DNA of 12,995 bases from Acanthamoeba castellanii str. Neff (Eukaryota > Discosea > Longamoebia > Acanthamoebidae): the NCBI RefSeq assembly GCF_000313135.1, contig NW_004457671.1:16832-29826 (forward strand), in the 5' to 3' direction. Positions 8,383 through 12,995 of this stretch are shown here, piece after piece (position 1 is the stretch's first letter; the number at the start of each line of letters is the position of its first letter). The notes under the pieces were generated by a model, which was not told the origin of the DNA, made no database searches, and saw only the letters and a list, made by a program, of their open reading frames with translations. Position numbers and translations under genes: made by a program.

Positions 8383-8449
8383 ATGGATCGTCCTCAGTAA
8401 ACGCTGTGCATTCAACAACTTTGCCCGATGCCTTGTTCTTGTGGCGGCG
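8383..8449. other. 67-bp convergent gap, eL29 / TSEN54
   Basis: This short gap must hold both 3' ends or they overlap. No AATAAA is visible on either strand here. Transcripts probably end inside the opposite gene's last exon or UTR. Confidence 0.6.
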
Positions 8450-9632
8450 CTACGCAAGAATCGTTGAGATGATTTTTATGTGGTGGATGCAGCAAATGTG
8501 AAGAGTTTCAAACGAGGCAAAGCTCACAGCTCCTCCGTCGACGACGCCAAAGCGCACTGGCACGCCGGGTGACCGTTCAAGCAAGTTCCTGTGGCCACGT
8601 TCAGTGGACAACAAGAGACTTAGACGGGGAAAGGCCGTACCTGATGTGGGCCGGTGATGGTGGTGGATCGGACTGGCCGACGACGCAGAGGCGGAAGTCA
8701 GGCCGAAGGGAGTCCACCTGGCTCTTCTTGAAGCCCTTCTTCTGTGCCTTCCACACGTCGAACAGCACGCGCGGCGTCCGGTCCTCTGCAGCAGCTGCAG
8801 CGTCGGTACATGATCAATGTCCACCACCACCACCACTACCCTTCCATCACGCACACGCACGGACAGGTAGAGCTGGAGCTCCGTACCTGGTGATTGGCCC
8901 TCATGAAGCGGCAAGCGGGTGCGAGCGAGGATGAAGCCCAGGCGAGTGAGGTGAGCGTAGGCGATGTAGTGGTCCAGGGGCACGCCGCCTTCGCTCAACA
9001 GCCGAAACACCTGAGCCAGCGACAGCTCCACGTCTGCACGCCACACTGGCGATCAATCAGCCAACCGCGCGGCGCTCAGATAAACTGTAACTGTACCGTG
9101 ATGTAGAATGCGCAGTAGAGCCTGATCGGCCAGGAAGACGGCTTCCTCCACGTGATAGAACTCTTCCTTCCCGTGAGAGAACCCCATCGTCTTGAACCAC
9201 TGCCCTCTGCACCAAAACAAGGAATTTATTTTATTTATAATTTCATTTAAATATATTTTAATTGAACAATAACAAATGACATGAACATATATATTATTGT
9301 TAATAGATTGAAAATAATCATAGAAAATAAAATGCGCACTTGTTGGTGGTGAGCTGGACAAGGCGCAGGTCTGGCCGCCACACGCCCTCTGAGAGTCGGC
9401 GAGGGGCAGTGAAGGGCTTGGGCAGTCCGAGGGCGTTGTACCAACTCTCGACTGCCTCCGCTCCCTTCACCTCCTCTTCATCTCCGTCCTCTGCCATTTT
9501 CCGTTCGCTCTCGTCCTCATATCCCTCCGATCTCCAATCTTGTCTTGGTGGTCCTCCGATCCCAGTGCCCGCTTGCTTCGGCCCCCGCTTGGGCAAACTG
9601 ATCGTCGGCCTGGGTGCTCCTGGGCGCTCCAT
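8450..9632 (-). CDS. TSEN54: tRNA-splicing endonuclease subunit Sen54, compact form, 5 exons
   Basis: Exons in coding order: 9632-9340, 9206-9097, 9033-8887, 8785-8641, 8588-8450, giving 277 aa. Sen54 is a structural subunit of the endonuclease that excises introns from pre-tRNAs. The N-terminal domain shows WFKTMGFSHGKEEFYHVEEA (about 101-120) and LDHYIAYAHLTRLGFIL (154-170). The C-terminal domain shows LFDVWKA (192-198), FKKS (202-205), PDFRLCVVG (213-221) and VPVRFGVVDGGAVSFASF (241-258). Yeast and human proteins are roughly 470-530 aa; here the two domains almost abut, so the long middle linker is missing. Residues 1-60 are Gly/Pro then Glu-rich. ATG 9632 was chosen over upstream ATG 9704, whose extension is AT-rich and atypical. 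The last 15 residues, after the fold, are hydrophobic and unusual. Confidence 0.9.
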
Positions 9633-9808
9633 CAATTTTTTGTTTTGTTTTTTTCTATCTATTTTGTTGTAATTCAAATCGTTAAAATGCACATTTTCAA
9701 ACACATTTCATTTTTTGTTTTGTGTAGACAGGCCTTGTCCAACATTGCAGCCTTGAGACAACAGCCACAACAAGAGCCGAGCAACAAAGGAAGAGCGTAC
9801 AAGCAAAG
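9633..9808. promoter_or_regulatory. Shared divergent upstream region, TSEN54 / copy B
   Basis: 176 bp between two outward-facing ATGs. It contains T-rich stretches on the plus strand (9635-9670, 9708-9724), then GTGTAGACAG, which could be a leader-intron acceptor for copy B. It shows little similarity to the region upstream of copy A beyond the last 17 nt (GCGTACAAGCAAAG then ATG). Confidence 0.55.
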
Positions 9809-10453
9809 ATGTCAGGACTCGCAGGATCGAACGACAAGGAAAGGCTCGACAACCTGGTCACCAAGACCCACAAGGAGCAGGCCGTCTTCTTCCTCAATGC
9901 CTTTTGGGAGGTACACCGCTCCCCTTTTATCCAGCCCCTGCCTGCCACCTAATCCTTCACTCCCTCCTCATTTACTCACGCTCACACTATCGTCTTCGTC
10001 ACTCGATCATCCATCTTTTTTGATCGGTCTTCGCTTTTGTCGCTTTCGTTCTTTTTTGTCCCCCCTCCGCCCCCTCATGTAACGGACTGTGTCACGCAAT
10101 GTTGTTGTTGTGGGGGGGGGGGGCGCAAACACAGGACTTTGCGTCGCAGGAGGCGGAGAAGATGTGGTCGTTCGTGCACAAGGCCATCGAGCTCGACGAG
10201 GCCAAGCGCGCCGAGGGCTCCGACCTCGACGAGTTCCAGGCCCACCGGTTCCTCGAACACTTCAAGGAGACGCTCACGGTGCAGGCGATGAGGGACCGGC
10301 TGCGGTCGACGGGCGCCATCGTGGGCACGGTGAAGCGCGTGCCGCTCACGCACATCCTCACCTTCAAGTACAACGCCGACTGGCACAAGCTCGTCAACGC
10401 GCCCCAGGTCAACACCCCCCACTCTTTCTCTCTCGTGTGGCCCGAACTGACAT

Positions 10454-10492
<39 letters not shown>

Positions 10493-11400
10493 GCACACGC
10501 ATGCTCGCACGCACGCAACCGCACACGCACACCGCACACACACACACACACACACGCACACACACGTGCGCAACGGCACACACCACACGGGGTGAACGAA
10601 TGGAACAGGGTTCGAAGGAGGAGATTGAGAAGGCCGAGCGGATCTTCAACGAGGTGTCGGCGGCGTTCGCGGCTTCCGAGGCGCGCGATCGCGAGGCGTC
10701 GGAGGCGCTGCGCGCGGCGACGGCGCAGGAGGCCGAGGCCAAGCGGCGCGAGGCCGAAGCCACGCGCACTGCCGACGAGGCCAAGACTCGCGAGGCCGAG
10801 GCCAAGCGCACCGACGCCGAGGCCACGGCGCGCAATGCCGAGCTGCAGGCGGCCAAGGCCGAGCTCGAGGCGGCGCTCAACGAGCTCAAGGCGCAGGAGG
10901 ACGCCTTCAACGGGCGCACGGCCGAGCTCACGCGGCAGTCCGAGGAGGGCAGCGTGGTGCAGAAGAACCGGGCCAAGAACGAGCTCGCCCAGCACCTGTC
11001 GTCGGACCCGCTGCCGCTGCGTCGGGCCAAGATCACGCAGGAGGCCGCGGTGAAGAAGGCCGACCGCGCGGCGCAGGTGGCCGAGCAGGCGGCGCAACAG
11101 GCGTCGGCGGCGCGCGCTGAAGCCGAGCAGGCCGCCCAGCAGGCCACGGAAGCGGCGCGGCAGGCGACGCAGGCGCGGACGAGCGCGGAGGCGGCGCGGG
11201 CGCGGTCGGAGGAGGCCAAGGCGGCGGCCGAGGCGGCGCTCGAGGAGGCCAAGGCGCGGCTCGAGGAGGCCGAGGCCTATCTCGAGGAGGCCAAGAAGCG
11301 GCTGCCGCTCGGTGCCACGTGGTGGCTGGAGCGCGAGCTGCACGAGCGCCGGGCTTACCTGCCCGCCAGCAAGGGCGGTTACAAGAAGCCCTCCAACTAA
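9809..11400 (+). CDS. Coiled-coil protein, copy B of an inverted duplicated gene
   Basis: Exons 9809-9910, 10135-10407 and 10609-11400 encode 388 aa with the same three-exon structure and phases as copy A. Exon 1 gives an identical peptide. Exon 2 differs at one residue (Asp for Glu35). Exon 3 has an Ala-to-Thr change, small changes at the indel edges and two 7-residue deletions: one after EAKRT, one in the QQAS/QQAT run. Domains are as in copy A: helical N-terminal domain, long Ala/Glu-rich coiled coil with the PLPLRRAKITQEAAVKK break, and the GATWW...KGGYKKPSN tail. Function unknown. Intron 2 (10408-10608) is 201 nt and stop-free in frame, so a retained form would add 67 low-complexity residues. 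Poly(A) signals AATAAA occur at 11468-11473 and 11474-11479. Confidence 0.87.
10112..10123 (+). repeat. G12 homopolymer in copy B intron 1
   Basis: Twelve guanines after GTTGTTGTTGT, 12 nt before the AG of the acceptor. The copy A intron has the same design with broken G runs. Its length is prone to change, and it could affect recognition of the nearby acceptor. Confidence 0.85.
10453..10560 (+). repeat. CT then CA tract in copy B intron 2
   Basis: (CT)n from about 10453 to 10473 turns into (CA)n and CGCACA units up to about 10565. The copy A intron 2 has the CA-rich part but no long CT run, so this tract has expanded in B or shrunk in A. Confidence 0.85.
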
Positions 11401-11542
11401 GGACCAGAGTCAGCCAGTTCGCGTGTGTCGGCGTCACGGACTCAATTTAGCTGTTATTTTAATAGCAAATAAAAATAAATTGATCTCTTATCTCGAATAA
11501 TTTTTAAAATAAATCATCATTTATCCATTAGCATTACAAACA
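11401..11542 (+). promoter_or_regulatory. Copy B 3' UTR and upstream region of the DUF4286-like gene
   Basis: 142 bp that turns AT-rich after 11445. Two overlapping AATAAA signals at 11468-11479 suit copy B. The stretch TTTTTAAAATAAATCATC around 11502-11518 may act as a TATA-like element for the next gene. The start codon context is ACAAACAATGG. Confidence 0.5.
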
Positions 11543-11905
11543 ATGGCAGCAGCAGGGAAGGCGACGGTGGAGTATGAGGTTAATCTGCGCGTGAAGAAGC
11601 AGGTGGAGGGTCCCTTCCTCGAGTGGCTTCGTGCCCACATGCGCGACATGGTGGAGACCACGCGCTGCTTCGTCTCGGCGCGGCTCTACAGCCAGGAGGC
11701 CCTCGAGGGGGACAACGAGGCCACCAGCGATGACGCGGCTGACTACGTGCGCTACGTGGCGCTCTACGGGTGCGCTGACCGTGCCGCCCTCCAGCACTAC
11801 TTCGACCACCACGCCCCGGCCATGCGTGCCGACGGCCTCCAGCGCTTCCCCAACCAATGCGCAGCCACGCGCCGCATCCTCCATCTCCAGCAGAGCAAGC
11901 AATAA
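11543..11905 (+). CDS. DUF4286-like small protein, intronless
   Basis: A single uninterrupted frame of 120 aa. It matches the general shape of the DUF4286 family as I remember it: an N-terminal strand VEYEVNLRV (9-17), a helix ending in a WL...HM segment, ARLYSQEA (46-53), a central strand YVRYVALYGC and the C-terminal YFDHHAPAMRADGLQRFP followed by RRILHLQ. Such proteins are small ferredoxin-like folds known mainly from bacteria; their function is not established. No signal peptide or membrane segment is visible. It is one of the few complete genes here without introns, which fits bacterial origin or retroposition, but neither is shown. The stop codon overlaps an AATAAA at 11901-11906, and the last codons are repeated downstream in a tandem duplication. 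Confidence 0.8.
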   Translation: MAAAGKATVEYEVNLRVKKQVEGPFLEWLRAHMRDMVETTRCFVSARLYSQEALEGDNEATSDDAADYVRYVALYGCADRAALQHYFDHHAPAMRADGLQRFPNQCAATRRILHLQQSKQ

Positions 11906-11906
11906 A
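11901..11906 (+). terminator. Poly(A) signal overlapping the stop codon of the DUF4286-like gene
   Basis: AATAAA is formed by the last two bases of the final CAA codon, the TAA stop and the next base. Cleavage 10-30 nt downstream would leave a very short 3' UTR ending before the tRNA at 11972. A second copy lies at 12049-12054. Confidence 0.55.
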
Positions 11907-11971
11907 GAAGAGCACACGGCCTGGCTCTCTCTCATCAAACACGGGACACAGCGGCAGGAAGGGTTTCACCG

Positions 11972-12043
11972 GCTCGCGTGGCCCAATGGAAAGGCGTCCG
12001 CCTCCTAAGCGGAAGATTGTGGGTTCGATCCCCACCGTGAACG
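11972..12043 (+). tRNA. tRNA-Arg (anticodon CCT), copy 1
   Basis: 72-nt cloverleaf without intron. The anticodon stem TCCGC/GCGGA is fully paired around loop CTCCTAA, giving anticodon CCT, which reads AGG. The T stem GTGGG/CCCAC encloses TTCGATC, and the variable loop is 5 nt. The A box (TGGCCCAATGG) and B box (GGTTCGATCCC) are present. The acceptor GCTCGCG/CGTGAAC has a C2-A71 mismatch and a G5-U68 wobble. The D stem has C13-A22. The discriminator is G. No run of four or more T follows before copy 2, so this copy lacks its own Pol III terminator. Confidence 0.92.
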
Positions 12044-12119
12044 CAAGCAATAAAGAAGAGCACACGGCCTGGCTCTCTCTCATCAAACACGGGACACAGC
12101 GGCAGGAAGGGTTTCACCG

Positions 12120-12191
12120 GCTCGCGTGGCCCAATGGAAAGGCGTCCGCCTCCTAAGCGGAAGATTGTGGGTTCGATCCCCACCGTGAACG
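12120..12191 (+). tRNA. tRNA-Arg (anticodon CCT), copy 2
   Basis: Identical in all 72 positions to the copy at 11972, including the acceptor C2-A71 mismatch. Unlike copy 1 it is followed after nine bases by a T5 run, so it can terminate normally. Confidence 0.92.
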
Positions 12192-12200
12192 AGCTAAACC

Positions 12201-12205
12201 TTTTT
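12201..12205 (+). terminator. Pol III terminator T5
   Basis: TTTTT nine bases past the end of tRNA copy 2. It is the first run of four or more T downstream of either tRNA, so it probably ends transcripts from both. Confidence 0.75.
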
Positions 12206-12429
12206 GTAGGTTTTAGGACTATTAACATTGCGTTACTGGGAGAGAGTAGCGGCTCCTCAATCTCCCATCGTTGGGAGTGTTGTAGCTCTTAGATGCTTTT
12301 TGGCAACGTTCATCTTGCAGATTAAAGATGACCATGCCCACCTTCCATCCAGCCTTCTGGACGAACGAAGCATGAAGAAAGCACAAAAGAAAAGAAAACG
12401 CTTTTTTCTTTCTTTTGTTTTTTGGAGCG
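12206..12429 (+). promoter_or_regulatory. Upstream/leader region of the Gly/Pro-rich gene
   Basis: 224 bp without a main ORF. It has a 6-bp hairpin CTCCCA-TCGT-TGGGAG at 12262-12277 and a T5 run at 12297-12301. CATCTTGCAG ending at 12320 could be a leader-intron acceptor. Next come a 15-codon upstream ORF at 12328-12375 and a T/A-rich stretch before the ATG at 12430. These are sequence observations only. Confidence 0.4.
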
Positions 12430-12995
12430 ATGCAAGGAGGTGGTTTTCTTCCTGGTGGTGGTCCTGGCAGACTGCCCTTCCGCCCTCACGACCCCTCGTT
12501 TGGTGGTGCCCCGCCGTATGCTCCGCCCTTCTCCTTTTGCTGATTGTTATTATTATTTATTCTTAATTTGTAAGAAATCACAATATCAGTGGGCACGGCT
12601 GGCCTCCCGGCGCGGGCGTTCCACACCACCCTGGCCTGCCCTTTGCACCGTCTCCCTATGGTGGCCCTCCCCCTCGCTTGGTGCGTGGCGTAGTGTAGTG
12701 TAGTGTTTTTTGATCAAAACAAGATTCCCTACTCACCCCCGTGCTCGTTTGTGCCGCAGGCGCCAGGAGGACCCTATGGTGGGCCAGCAGCGCACCAGCC
12801 CCCGTACGGCTGGCCTCAACCGGGAGGACCAGGTTTGCCCTGACCTCACCCCACTCCCCACTTTTACTTTATTTTCTTACCTATTCACCTGAGCGGCGCA
12901 CTGTGACTGGCGCAGGTCCGCAGCGGTTCGCTGGTCCGCCGCCGGGCGTGGTTCCTCCCGGCCTCGTGCCGGCTCACCTCCCGCCGGGCGTGCTT
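12430..12995 (+). CDS. Gly/Pro-rich low-complexity protein, 3' end outside window
   Basis: Exons 12430-12515, 12590-12680, 12760-12832 and 12916-12995 (open at the edge), joined by frame. The visible 109 residues are rich in Gly, Pro, His, Tyr and Phe, with GGPYGGP and PPYGWPQPGGPG motifs and PPGVVPPG repeats. Such tracts occur at the N-termini of annexins, penta-EF-hand proteins, prion-like RNA-binding proteins and others. The functional domain is beyond the edge, so no function is given. Donors are GTATGC, GTGCGT and GTTTGC; none is of the GTAC type common elsewhere in the window. The first donor inside CCGCC|GTATGC avoids the TGA that ends the unspliced frame. An upstream exon carrying the true start cannot be excluded. 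Confidence 0.65.

Larger units (their letters stand above)
9809..11400 (+). repeat. Right arm of inverted segmental duplication
   Basis: Reverse-complement counterpart of 4305-5785. The arms point outward, with about 4.0 kb (5786-9808) between their start codons. That spacer holds the triphosphatase, eL29 and TSEN54 genes. I see no terminal inverted repeats or target-site duplications that would mark a transposon. Confidence 0.9.
11895..12191 (+). repeat. Perfect tandem duplication, 148-bp unit, two copies
   Basis: By eye, 11895-12042 and 12043-12190 are identical; the match extends by one base (12191 equals 12043). Each unit contains the last two codons and stop of the DUF4286-like gene, its AATAAA, a 66-base spacer and a full tRNA-Arg gene. 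The junction at 12043 joins the last base of tRNA 1 to the coding end of the upstream gene. The lack of any mismatch indicates a very recent event, homogenisation or an assembly artefact. Confidence 0.95.

Noticed and set aside
9633..9704. Upstream in-frame ATG at 9704 as TSEN54 start
   Set aside because: The extension is AT-rich with Asn/Lys-rich translation unlike the rest of the protein, and it would use up much of the short divergent upstream region.
4305..11400. Inverted arms as ends of a composite transposon
   Set aside because: The arms are full genes with introns. I found no transposase, terminal inverted repeats or target duplications, and the spacer holds housekeeping genes.
12206..12301. 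Small Pol III RNA gene with the 12262-12277 hairpin and a terminal T5
   Set aside because: Only one 6-bp stem and no convincing A/B boxes or match to a known RNA class. Kept as an observation within the leader region.
1..12995. Prokaryotic operon interpretation of same-strand neighbours
   Set aside because: Every multi-exon gene needs GT-AG splicing to be read, and gene order mixes strands with eukaryotic promoters and poly(A) signals.

Overview
The window reads as nuclear DNA of an intron-rich amoebozoan, most likely Acanthamoeba. Exons are very GC-rich. Introns are short GT-AG introns full of CA/GT, CGACA, TAA and ATTTT tracts. I can join 36 coding introns by reading frame. The content is eukaryotic: an mRNA 5'-triphosphatase, a tRNA-splicing endonuclease subunit, a Bet1-type SNARE, ribosomal protein eL29 and Pol III-type tRNA genes. 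The genus is an inference from composition and gene content, without a database search.

Layout, left to right: (1) 3-3195, + strand, the 3' part (16 exons) of a tandem AAA+ ATPase whose second ATPase domain looks bacterial. (2) 3476-4128, - strand, a Bet1-like Qc-SNARE with serine at the zero layer. (3) 4305-5785, - strand, copy A of a coiled-coil protein. (4) 6063-7692, - strand, a Cet1/Pct1-type metal-dependent mRNA 5'-triphosphatase. (5) 8059-8382, + strand, eL29. (6) 8450-9632, - strand, a compact TSEN54. (7) 9809-11400, + strand, copy B of the coiled-coil gene, so A and B form an inverted duplication around genes 4-6. (8) 11543-11905, + strand, an intronless DUF4286-like protein. (9) 11895-12191, a perfect 148-bp tandem duplication carrying two identical tRNA-Arg(CCT) genes and the last codons of gene 8. 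(10) 12430-12995, + strand, the 5' part of a Gly/Pro-rich protein, cut by the window edge.

Genes are packed closely. Two divergent pairs share short upstream regions (triphosphatase/eL29 and TSEN54/copy B), and eL29 and TSEN54 converge with 67 bp between stop codons. Several genes concern RNA (cap formation, tRNA splicing, tRNA, ribosome), but nothing shows that they form one system.

The observations most worth a second look are: complementary CA/GT or CGACA tracts in the introns on both sides of single exons; the inverted duplication, whose two protein-length differences are each exactly one heptad; the tandem tRNA duplication, which leaves the first tRNA without its own terminator and fuses a stop codon to a poly(A) signal; and a dominant GTAC 5' splice-site class.
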